Below are positions 8,435-14,273 of a stretch of DNA of 18,959 bases, piece after piece. Location of the stretch: positions 1 through 18,959 of the forward strand of contig JAUWKH010000008.1 in the NCBI GenBank assembly GCA_030614305.1, given 5' to 3'. Position 1 is the first letter of the stretch. The number at the start of each line of letters is the position of its first letter. Made by a program: the position numbers and the translations under genes. This DNA is from Bacteroidota bacterium. GTDB taxonomy: Bacteria > Bacteroidota > Bacteroidia > Bacteroidales > JADFUO01. The notes under the pieces are model-generated. The model was given only the letters and a program-made list of their open reading frames with translations. It did not search any database and had not been told where the DNA came from.

Positions 8435-9763
8435 CTAATTCACTTCCAACAACTCCACTTCAAAAACCAAAGGAGTAAACGGTGGAATATCTTTCCCTTT
8501 TCCTCTTTCACCATATCCGATTATTGAAGGAATAATAAACCTGGCTTTGCCTCCTTCATTCATCATCGAAACACCTTCATCCCATCCTCTGATAACCTGG
8601 CCTTTTCCTAATGTGAATTCAAACGGTTGTTCGCCGTCAAGTGACGATTGAAGCTTTGTACCATCTGTTAAATAAAGGGTATAATGTACCTTAACTTTTT
8701 TCCCACTTTCTGCTTTTTCGCCGGTACCTTTTATGGTTTCAATGTAATACAAGCCGTCTTTAGCAGGTTTTGATGTAATATTATTGTCTTTAATATATTT
8801 ATTTATTTTCGTTTTTTCTATATTCATCAATTTTTGATTTTCAGCTTTTTGTTTTTCTCTTTCTAATGCTTTTTCCTTATCAAATTCAGCTTTTGAGCGA
8901 ACATCAATAATTTCAACATCATATAAAAGAGTAGTAAATGGAGATATAACTCCTCCCCTTCCCATTTCTCCAAAAGCAATACTTGAAGGTACTATTAAGT
9001 TTGCTTTTCCACCTTTTTTCATTTTTCCTAAGGCTTCTTCAAGTCCCTCTGTATCAAACTTTTTACCGTATTCAATTTCAATTGGTTCGCCTCTATCTCT
9101 TGTAGAAAATACTTTATTGCCATTTATTGTATTAATTGTAAAATGAATTTTAACATAATTGCCGGTATCAATTCTTGATCCTTTACCTTTTTTTGTTACA
9201 ATATAGTATAATCCTGATTCTGTGGGCTTAGTAGTAATTTTATTATCATTAAGGTATAATTTCAATTTTTCCCCTTCTTCAATTTTTAACATAGCATTTC
9301 TTTCCTGCTCTTCTTTTTTAACTTCTTCTTCTGTTTGAATACCATTAAGCTTTACATTAAAATACAAAACACTATTACTGTCAATAAATGGAGGTAGCTT
9401 AGGTGATCTGGCAGTTATATGAAAAAATGAATCAGCACTAATAATAAAAGTTGCACTATCACCAACCGACAAGTAAGTCAGAGCTTCATAAAAATCACCT
9501 TTAAACTGAGGTTCAATAATAGGTATCTGAACAGGGCGTTTTGATTTAATACTACTGAATATAATTGAATCTTTTGAACCGTATTCCATATCAATATCAA
9601 CAATATCGCTAAGAACAGGCTTTAAAGTATCGTTCGAAACATGAATTTTATAATACAAACCCGTATCGGTTTTTTTAAAACCCGGATATTTTGAATCACA
9701 TGCACTGAAAATTAAAACTGATGCCACTAAAACTGACAAATAACTTTTAATACTTTTTTTCAT
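8435..9763 (-). CDS. Lipoprotein with three FKBP-type peptidyl-prolyl isomerase domains
   Basis: 442 aa. A signal peptide ends in a lipobox-like SAC with Cys22, so it is probably a lipidated envelope protein. Three FKBP-like units follow: about 33-142, 185-290 and 336-442, separated by charged, Lys/Glu-rich linkers (145-170 and 292-318). Domain 3 has the full FKBP pattern: KVHYTLYLTDG, VIRGWDEGV with W394, YGERG and PLVFEVEL. Domain 2 keeps the fold signature, but the binding-pocket Trp is Leu (TEGLEEAL) and the YG Tyr is Phe (AFGEMG). Domain 1 is recognisable only by its outline. So probably only the last domain isomerises proline bonds, and the others may bind client proteins. The likely role is folding of periplasmic or outer-membrane proteins. 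It lies 33 nt downstream of the PorT-like barrel gene on the same strand, probably co-transcribed. Confidence 0.88.
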   Translation of the reverse strand: MKKSIKSYLSVLVASVLIFSACDSKYPGFKKTDTGLYYKIHVSNDTLKPVLSDIVDIDMEYGSKDSIIFSSIKSKRPVQIPIIEPQFKGDFYEALTYLSVGDSATFIISADSFFHITARSPKLPPFIDSNSVLYFNVKLNGIQTEEEVKKEEQERNAMLKIEEGEKLKLYLNDNKITTKPTESGLYYIVTKKGKGSRIDTGNYVKIHFTINTINGNKVFSTRDRGEPIEIEYGKKFDTEGLEEALGKMKKGGKANLIVPSSIAFGEMGRGGVISPFTTLLYDVEIIDVRSKAEFDKEKALEREKQKAENQKLMNIEKTKINKYIKDNNITSKPAKDGLYYIETIKGTGEKAESGKKVKVHYTLYLTDGTKLQSSLDGEQPFEFTLGKGQVIRGWDEGVSMMNEGGKARFIIPSIIGYGERGKGKDIPPFTPLVFEVELLEVN

Positions 9764-9796
9764 TTCATTAAATTGTTTTAAGTTAATTATTAAATA

Positions 9797-10516
9797 TTAT
9801 TTATTTATTATTTTGTTTTTAAAATTATAAATTATACCCCAATTAATTGAAAAAGAACGATTATAAACATTTGTAAAATAATCATATACCTCTGAAGTTA
9901 AATAATTATTAGATTTCCCATTTATTGCTGACTTGGTTAAACCTAAATCATATCTTGCATCAAGCATTATATTAACATTATTACACAAAGGTATTTTAAA
10001 TCCTAATCCTAAAATAGCCCCTATCTCACTATTGTTAAATTTATTCATTACATTATCATTATAATCATATCTTAATGGAGGATACACTAATGCAACAAAG
10101 TTTGCCTGATTATAAGCTTTCAATAGAAAACCAAAAGAAGCACCAACATATCCATAGTATTTAATGCTTTTACCTAATTCATAATTAATCAGCAGGGGGG
10201 TTACAAGATATGTTAAATTATAATTCCCCGAGTATCCACCACCCATCATATTACTATTAAATTCAAACCCTTTTTTATTATAATTTAATTCAGTTTGCAG
10301 TGAAACAAATTTATTTATCGGGAAATTAATCAATATTCCAAAATTTCTTCCTTTTATTTTACTGATTTCAGTAACTTTATAATCATGAAAATAGTAACTT
10401 CCGTTAATAGTTGACCAGCTTAAACCATCTTTAATACCAATGGAAACATTTTGTGCAATTAATGAATTGATGAAAAATGATAATATAATAATAAATATAA
10501 ATCTACTTTTTTTCAA
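9797..10516 (-). CDS. PorT-like outer-membrane beta-barrel protein
   Basis: 239 aa with a signal peptide ending near Ala21 (INSLIAQ) and then alternating aromatic/Gly-rich strands (GRNFGILINF, FVSLQTELNYNKKGF, YYGYVGASFGFLL, AILGLGFKIP, RSFSINWGIIYNF) ending in aromatic residues, as in the outer-membrane protein beta-barrel families of Bacteroidota. The exact role is unknown: family members range from structural porin-like proteins to secretion-system parts. The start is TTG at 10516-10514; no ATG fits the signal peptide and an in-frame stop lies five codons upstream. It is followed after 33 nt by the FKBP lipoprotein gene, so a barrel and a folding factor may be made together. Confidence 0.8.
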   Translation of the reverse strand: MKKSRFIFIIILSFFINSLIAQNVSIGIKDGLSWSTINGSYYFHDYKVTEISKIKGRNFGILINFPINKFVSLQTELNYNKKGFEFNSNMMGGGYSGNYNLTYLVTPLLINYELGKSIKYYGYVGASFGFLLKAYNQANFVALVYPPLRYDYNDNVMNKFNNSEIGAILGLGFKIPLCNNVNIMLDARYDLGLTKSAINGKSNNYLTSEVYDYFTNVYNRSFSINWGIIYNFKNKIINK

Positions 10517-10611
10517 GCTGTTAAAATTTTATAAAACTGACAGTATAAAATTATATCTCTGATTATTTACTTAAGCTCTAATAATTTACCATTATTAATT
10601 AAGATTTGCTT

Positions 10612-10650
10612 TTTACGGAATTTTATTATTATTACCCATTGATCCGTAAA
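10612..10650. repeat. Inverted repeat TTTACGGA/TCCGTAAA
   Basis: Eight-base perfect arms at 10612-10619 and 10643-10650, with a 23-nt AT-rich loop. Outside the arms TTTGC and GCAAA also pair if a bulge is allowed. The site lies about 100-130 bp upstream of the barrel gene, so it could be a regulatory dyad or a decayed REP-type element. Confidence 0.45.
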
Positions 10651-10723
10651 TAATTTGCAAAACTAAAATAAATTTACTTTATAGGCTGTTTATATCAATA
10701 ATTTTTTTTATTTCCTAAACCTC

Positions 10724-10751
10724 ACGACTGAAAGGAGTCCTTATGGATGAC
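10724..10751 (-). repeat. Dyad element TCCATAyGGA, copy B
   Basis: Read on the minus strand this is GTCATCCATAAGGACTCC, then TTTCAGTCGT, matching copy A at 1005-1029 in nearly every position but in opposite orientation. Confidence 0.6.
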
Positions 10752-10763
10752 AAGCACCAAAAT

Positions 10764-10826
10764 ATTTACCCTGTGAAATAATTTTTGCTTGCAAAAAATA
10801 CTTAGTATTTCACAGGGCAGGTAAAT
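10764..10826. repeat. Long bulged hairpin element
   Basis: Nested complementarity: ATTTA (10764-10768) with TAAAT (10822-10826); CCCTGTGAAATA (10769-10780) with TATTTCACAGGG (10806-10817), leaving a CAGG bulge at 10818-10821; and inner TTTTTGC (10782-10788) with GCAAAAA (10791-10797). Over 20 base pairs in about 63 nt. There is no T-run after the stem, so it is not a classical terminator for either strand. Confidence 0.65.
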
Positions 10827-10838
10827 CTCAATGACCGA

Positions 10839-10856
10839 TTCCGAAAGCTTTCGGAA
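10839..10856. repeat. 18-bp palindrome TTCCGAAAGCTTTCGGAA
   Basis: Perfect 18-bp palindrome with the core CCGAAAGCTTTCGG, as at 1076, 4722 and 11010. The outer two pairs are TT/AA here. It lies in the gap between nrnA and the barrel gene and carries no heptamers around it. Confidence 0.8.
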
Positions 10857-11009
10857 CAATATTCAAAACTGTTTTGAACATCCATCCATAGGGGCCCATG
10901 CGGGCTAACTTCGTGTCGCTTGCTTCACTTCGTACAGATAAGTTTTGATCATTGATATTTGGAATTTATCCATACTGACAAGTTTTGTCATTTGTTTTTT
11001 GTTATTTGG

Positions 11010-11027
11010 TCCCGAAAGCTTTCGGGA
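11010..11027. repeat. 18-bp palindrome TCCCGAAAGCTTTCGGGA
   Basis: Fourth copy of the palindrome family, perfect over 18 bp, with outer pairs TC/GA. It lies about 60 bp past the stop codon of nrnA. Confidence 0.8.
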
Positions 11028-11088
11028 TTATTTCAAAATTTGTCTGACTTTATGGACGGACACTATTTAGTCTTTTTTAAATTTTTTC

Positions 11089-12102
11089 TTAATAATTCAA
11101 CTGCCTTCTGTATTGCGGAAGCAATTCCTCAAACTTTTTAAGTGTTTGCTCCAGCGATAAATATGAATTACCTCCGGCAGCATTCTTATGTCCACCACCT
11201 TCAAAGTGTTTTTTGGCGAATTCATTAACTAAAAATTCTCCTTTTGACCGAAAAGATAATCTTATTAATTTTTCTTTTTCAATAAATAAAACTGCAAAAT
11301 TGATATTTTTAATAGAAAGTGGGTAATTTACAACATCTTCAGTATCACCAACCTGGTAATTGAATTTCTTTAAATCTTCAGCCGACAAATAAATATATGC
11401 TGTGTGGTATTCATTGAGTACTTTTAATTTTTCGCTTAAACAGTATCCAAGTAATCTTAAACGGTTTTCAGAAAAAGTATCATAAACCAATCTGTGAATA
11501 TGTTCGCCATCAACACCCAATTTTATTAATTCGGCAATAATCAGATATGTTTTTTTATAGTTGCATAAATAGCTGAATGAGCCGGTATCAGTAACAATTC
11601 CAACATAAATACATTCGGCAATTGATTTATTTATCAGATGTTTTTCTCCTAAATCAACAATAAAATCATAAACAAGTTCTGAAGCAGATGAAGTTTTAAC
11701 TGATGAAATAATATAATCAAAATTATCTTCTGGTTGTGGATGGTGGTCAATTAAAATCTTTATTGCATCGGAATTTTTTAATGGCTCCGAAAACTTCTCC
11801 GCCCGTTTAATTGAGTTAAAATCGAGACAAAAAACTATATCAGCATTATTCAGTAATTCCAGCGCCTTTTCCTGTTGATGTTCATAAACTAAAATTTTAT
11901 CAGAATTGGGTATCCATGCTAAAAATGCAGGATATTCATTAGGAACTATCACGCTAACATTATGATTCTTTTGTAATAAAAAATTATACATTGCTAAAGA
12001 AGAACCAATTGCATCTCCATCAGGATTTAGATGAGAAGTAATTATTATGTTTGATGGTCTGTTAAGAAGTTCCTTAACTTTTGAAAATTTAATATGTGTC
12101 AA
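11089..12102 (-). CDS. nrnA: DHH/DHHA1 phosphoesterase, NrnA-type nanoRNase / pAp phosphatase
   Basis: 337 aa, the usual length for NrnA. The DHH domain has SHLNPDGDAIGSS (H24, D28, D30; metal ligands), FCLDFN (D94), LIDHHPQ (D119-H120-H121) and VTDTGSFSY (D172). The C-terminal DHHA1 domain has GGGHKNAAGG (302-311), which binds the substrate. The family degrades 2-5-nt RNAs and often dephosphorylates 3'-phosphoadenosine 5'-phosphate, in the cytoplasm with Mn2+. The start must be TTG (12102-12100): an in-frame stop lies four codons upstream and no ATG precedes the first motif. An AAGG (minus strand, 12114-12111) lies 8 nt before it and could serve as a Shine-Dalgarno site. It is divergent from ndk. 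The split between nanoRNase and pAp activity cannot be settled by sequence. Confidence 0.9.
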   Translation of the reverse strand: MTHIKFSKVKELLNRPSNIIITSHLNPDGDAIGSSLAMYNFLLQKNHNVSVIVPNEYPAFLAWIPNSDKILVYEHQQEKALELLNNADIVFCLDFNSIKRAEKFSEPLKNSDAIKILIDHHPQPEDNFDYIISSVKTSSASELVYDFIVDLGEKHLINKSIAECIYVGIVTDTGSFSYLCNYKKTYLIIAELIKLGVDGEHIHRLVYDTFSENRLRLLGYCLSEKLKVLNEYHTAYIYLSAEDLKKFNYQVGDTEDVVNYPLSIKNINFAVLFIEKEKLIRLSFRSKGEFLVNEFAKKHFEGGGHKNAAGGNSYLSLEQTLKKFEELLPQYRRQLNY

Positions 12103-12184
12103 TTGTTTACCTTATTTTAAAAAATTGTGTTATTTCCACCCTGGTGGCTTTAATTTTAAACTTTATTTAAAACTAACAATTTAG

Positions 12185-12218
12185 CAAAAGTATTAATAAA
12201 ATTCACAAAATATTCAAA
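12185..12218 (-). promoter_or_regulatory. Candidate nrnA promoter
   Basis: On the minus strand TTTG (12218-12215), 22 nt, then TACTTTTG (12192-12185), close to the Bacteroidota -33/-7 consensus TTTG-N19-21-TAnnTTTG. It implies a ~75-nt leader containing the small inverted repeat CCACC-CT-GGTGG at 12136-12147. The spacing is slightly long. Confidence 0.4.
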
Positions 12219-12235
12219 CGAAATAAATAAAGTAT

Positions 12236-12243
12236 TATTTTTG
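12236..12243 (+). promoter_or_regulatory. Candidate ndk -7 box
   Basis: TATTTTTG fits TAnnTTTG 32 nt before the ndk ATG. No TTTG is seen at the -33 position, so support is partial. Confidence 0.35.
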
Positions 12244-12275
12244 GGCAATTTTATTTTAAACTTATATGTAAGAAA

Positions 12276-12695
12276 ATGACAGGAAACAGAACATTTACAA
12301 TGATTAAGCCCATGGCAGTAAAAAACGGATTTATCGGACCTATAATGAACAAAATTCATGAGGGTGGATTCAGGATTGTTGCCATGAAATTATTAAAGTT
12401 ATCACTTGAACAGGCACAGGAATTTTACGCTGTTCATAAAGGAAAATCATTTTATGACGACCTTTGTGTATTTATGTCCTCAGGACCTATTGTTGCAGTA
12501 ATACTTAAAAAAGAAAATGCCATTGAAGCATACAGAGAGCTTATAGGATCGACTAATCCTGAAGAAGCAGCCGAAGGTACTATAAGAAACTTATATGCAA
12601 CCTCAACACAAAAAAATGCTGTTCACGGTTCTGATTCTGATGAAAATGCAATAATTGAAAGTAATTTTTTCTTTTCGGAATTTGAAAGATTCTGA
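12276..12695 (+). CDS. ndk: Nucleoside diphosphate kinase
   Basis: 139 aa, typical length. It transfers the gamma phosphate from ATP to other (d)NDPs through a phospho-His intermediate. RTFTMIKP (K11, phosphate contact), SSGPIVA, GSTNPEEAAEGTIR and NAVHGSDS with active-site His117 are all present, and the sequence has the build common in Bacteroidota NDP kinases. One oddity: the family motif KPDAV or KPDGV reads KPMAV, with Met13 (ATG, 12312-12314) for the usual Asp. That Asp is not the catalytic residue, so activity is probably kept. The ATG is followed in frame by the conserved beta strand. Gene order: divergent from nrnA and convergent with the XRE regulator. Confidence 0.95.
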   Translation: MTGNRTFTMIKPMAVKNGFIGPIMNKIHEGGFRIVAMKLLKLSLEQAQEFYAVHKGKSFYDDLCVFMSSGPIVAVILKKENAIEAYRELIGSTNPEEAAEGTIRNLYATSTQKNAVHGSDSDENAIIESNFFFSEFERF

Positions 12696-12708
12696 TTAAG
12701 GTTACGCA

Positions 12709-12746
12709 CTTCGACGGAGTTTATCTTGAGCTTGTCGAAAGGCTCA
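12709..12746. repeat. REP-like hairpin TTCGAC/GTCGAA
   Basis: TTCGAC (12710-12715) pairs with GTCGAA (12734-12739), and alternatively TGAGC (12727-12731) pairs with GCTCA (12742-12746). The stretch GAGCTTGTCGAAAGGCTCAG is of a type I recall as scattered between genes in many bacterial genomes. It lies between the convergent ends of ndk and the XRE gene, where it could also help end transcription. Confidence 0.5.
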
Positions 12747-12760
12747 GGGTGACGATTATT

Positions 12761-12816
12761 ACGGATTACGAGTTACGAATTAAAAATTACTCCTTACTCC
12801 TTACTCCTTACTCCTA
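12761..12816. repeat. Heptameric tandem array, ACTCCTT type
   Basis: Eight 7-nt units in exact register: ACGGATT, ACGAGTT, ACGAATT, AAAAATT, ACTCCTT three times, ACTCCTA. The array ends at the base before the stop codon of the XRE gene (12817). The period equals that of the arrays at 999-1130 and 4686-4755, though the unit differs. Confidence 0.8.
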
Positions 12817-13269
12817 CTATTCAGGGATATATTGCCTGAATGAATCATCAGTATAAAACACAATAATTTTCTCAATCTCTTTCTTAACTTCGTTTTTAGA
12901 ACTAATTTTTTGTTTATTTAGTAAAGTTGAGGTTGTAGAACCAGCATTTTGTATTTTTTCTAAACCCGATAATTCAGCTTTTTGTTCTTCATCCGATAAT
13001 TTTGATGTGAATAAATCATTTTTAACTCTGTCTCTTTGAACTTCTGGTTCATTTTCCTGGTCAATCATCATTTTTCCCTTGCCAAACAAAATCCAGTCGG
13101 AACTGATTTCAGGGTATGTTTTTAAAATTTTCTGTATAAATTCAAGACCCGGCTTATTTCTTCCTGAAAGCACATGAGAAATACTTGAACGCTGAACTCC
13201 AATTTCATCAGCAAATTTTGCTGATGTTAAATTTTTTTGTTTTAAAATTAAAGCTATTCTATTTAACAT
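12817..13269 (-). CDS. XRE-family helix-turn-helix regulator
   Basis: 150 aa. Residues 1-60 form a Cro/C1-type HTH: LTSAKFADEIGVQRSSISHV with the recognition helix around QRSSISHVLSGR (26-37), then the PGLEFIQKILKTYPEISSDWILFGKG extension typical of Bacteroidota XRE proteins. Residues 70-150 are charged and low in recognisable motifs, and there is no S24 peptidase (LexA-like) domain. It is a probable repressor. The start is ATG at 13269. The region upstream carries many TTTACA/TGTAAA half-sites, the first 3 nt from the start codon, so autoregulation is likely. No phage or conjugative genes are nearby, so a prophage origin is unsupported. The stop codon abuts a heptamer array. Confidence 0.85.
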   Translation of the reverse strand: MLNRIALILKQKNLTSAKFADEIGVQRSSISHVLSGRNKPGLEFIQKILKTYPEISSDWILFGKGKMMIDQENEPEVQRDRVKNDLFTSKLSDEEQKAELSGLEKIQNAGSTTSTLLNKQKISSKNEVKKEIEKIIVFYTDDSFRQYIPE

Positions 13270-13271
13270 TG

Positions 13272-13711
13272 TTTACAATATTAATATTTATTTTACAAAT
13301 GTAAATAATATATCAATGACAAATGTAATTTTTAATAATTTACATTTGTAAACCATTAAATATGTCAAAAATACTATAATTCTTCGTATATGTTTTTAGT
13401 ATATAATTTACTGTTTTTCTTTTATTTAGTATCATACTTTTATAAATAAATTAAATATTTTAGACTTAATAATAATACATTAATCTTATACTTTAGATAA
13501 ATATTTTAATTAACTGATATACTTTAAATTAAAATGTAAATACTATTAATTTTAGTAACTTTTGAACAATTTTATTATTTTTTTAATTTAATAAGATAAA
13601 TTAATATTGTAAACTATATATTTACAATTGTAACCCTTGTTTTAAATCATTAAATTACATTGACTTATAATAATATATTGACATTTGTAATTTATCGGAT
13701 AGAAATGTAAA
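13272..13711. promoter_or_regulatory. Operator-like array of TTTACA/TGTAAA dyads upstream of the XRE gene
   Basis: Full sites with both arms: TTTACAAATGTAAA (13292-13305), TTTACATTTGTAAA (13339-13352) and TTTACAATTGTAAC (13621-13634, with TTACAATTGTAA a perfect 12-bp palindrome). Near-full sites: ATGACAAATGTAAT (13316-13329) and TTGACATTTGTAAT (13678-13691). Half-sites: TTTACA at 13272-13277; TGTAAA at 13535-13540, 13608-13613 and 13706-13711. Arms are always 2 nt apart. TACATTTG within the sites also fits the -7 box TAnnTTTG, so a bound protein could block RNA polymerase. Confidence 0.6.
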
Positions 13712-13986
13712 TACTGTCTTCCCGATTCGTTCCTCATCGGAATTAATTCTACTAAATAATTTTAATTCGCCTTCGGTTCCTAAAATTATAGTCTCATTCA
13801 ATCTGTCTTCTGTATTCTTATTTATAGTAATTAATCGGACTAAATTATCAATACTCCTACTCTATGATTAGGCAAAATATTATTTTGGTGTGCTGGAAGT
13901 AAAATTGTATTTATAATATTTTTATCAACTATAAATCCACTTTGTATTCCAATAATAAAATCCAGACATAAATAATTGGAAATTAA

Positions 13987-14028
13987 TGGGAATTGGGAAA
14001 ACTGGAATAATAAGAATTGAGAATTGAG
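13987..14028. repeat. Degenerate heptameric tract
   Basis: In a 7-nt register: TGGGAAT, TGGGAAA, ACTGGAA, TAATAAG, AATTGAG, AATTGAG. Only the last two units are identical, so this is a weak case, but the period matches the other arrays in the window. Confidence 0.4.
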
Positions 14029-14237
14029 ATTTATGTATAATCATTATTCGCAAAAAAACATTCCATTTCTATAACCATTAAACGATGAAGCAATGAAATC
14101 ATTTAACTCCTGTTTTCCGCACACATAAATAAAGTTGAATATTTCAAGATTTAAAATACAGAATAACAACATAACACAGTAAACTGTAAGATAAAAGTAA
14201 AAAGTGAAGCGAAGCAAACCCGTATGGGATAAAAGTC

Positions 14238-14262
14238 TTTAACAGAAATAAAACTTGTTAAA
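14238..14262 (-). terminator. Weak terminator candidate after the protease gene
   Basis: TTTAACA (14238-14244) and TGTTAAA (14256-14262) form a 7-bp stem with an 11-nt loop. On the minus strand it starts 11 nt after the protease stop codon, and a short T-run follows three bases later. The stem is AT-rich and the case is weak. Confidence 0.3.
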
Positions 14263-14273
14263 AAAATTCTTTA

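Larger units (their letters stand above)
10517..11088. other. 572-bp intergenic region with several dyad repeats
   Basis: No convincing gene is seen. It holds, in order, an inverted repeat (10612-10650), a dyad element (10724-10751), a long hairpin element (10764-10826), two 18-bp palindromes (10839-10856, 11010-11027) and between them a GC-richer patch (about 10880-10935) with CCATAGGGGCCCATGCGGGC followed by a GCTTGCTTCACTTCG stretch. The patch resembles, in reverse, the segment at 14206-14230 (GTGAAGCGAAGC then CCCGTATGGG). It separates the stop of nrnA from the start of the barrel gene, both on the minus strand. Confidence 0.6.
13712..14273. other. Non-coding stretch between operator-like array and protease gene
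   Basis: No ORF of note on either strand. It contains an inverted repeat CCGAT/ATCGG (13722-13726 and 13736-13740) within a CCCGATTCGTTCCTCATCGG unit, a related TTCGCCTTCGGTTCC unit (13767-13781), a degenerate heptamer tract (13987-14028), and a GTGAAGCGAAGC/CCCGTATGGG segment (14206-14230) like one at 10880-10935. A small RNA cannot be excluded. Confidence 0.5.

Noticed and set aside
10959..11141. 60-codon open frame on the + strand
   Set aside because: It runs through a palindrome repeat and into the 3' end of nrnA on the other strand, has no start signal and its product looks like nothing known.
12761..12816. Possible CRISPR array
   Set aside because: The units are 7 nt with no spacers and no cas genes are present; it is a simple tandem repeat.
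12817..13711. Prophage or integrative element immunity region (XRE repressor plus operators)
   Set aside because: No integrase, phage structural or transfer genes lie in the window, no divergent early gene exists, and similar XRE proteins are frequent chromosomal genes in Bacteroidota.
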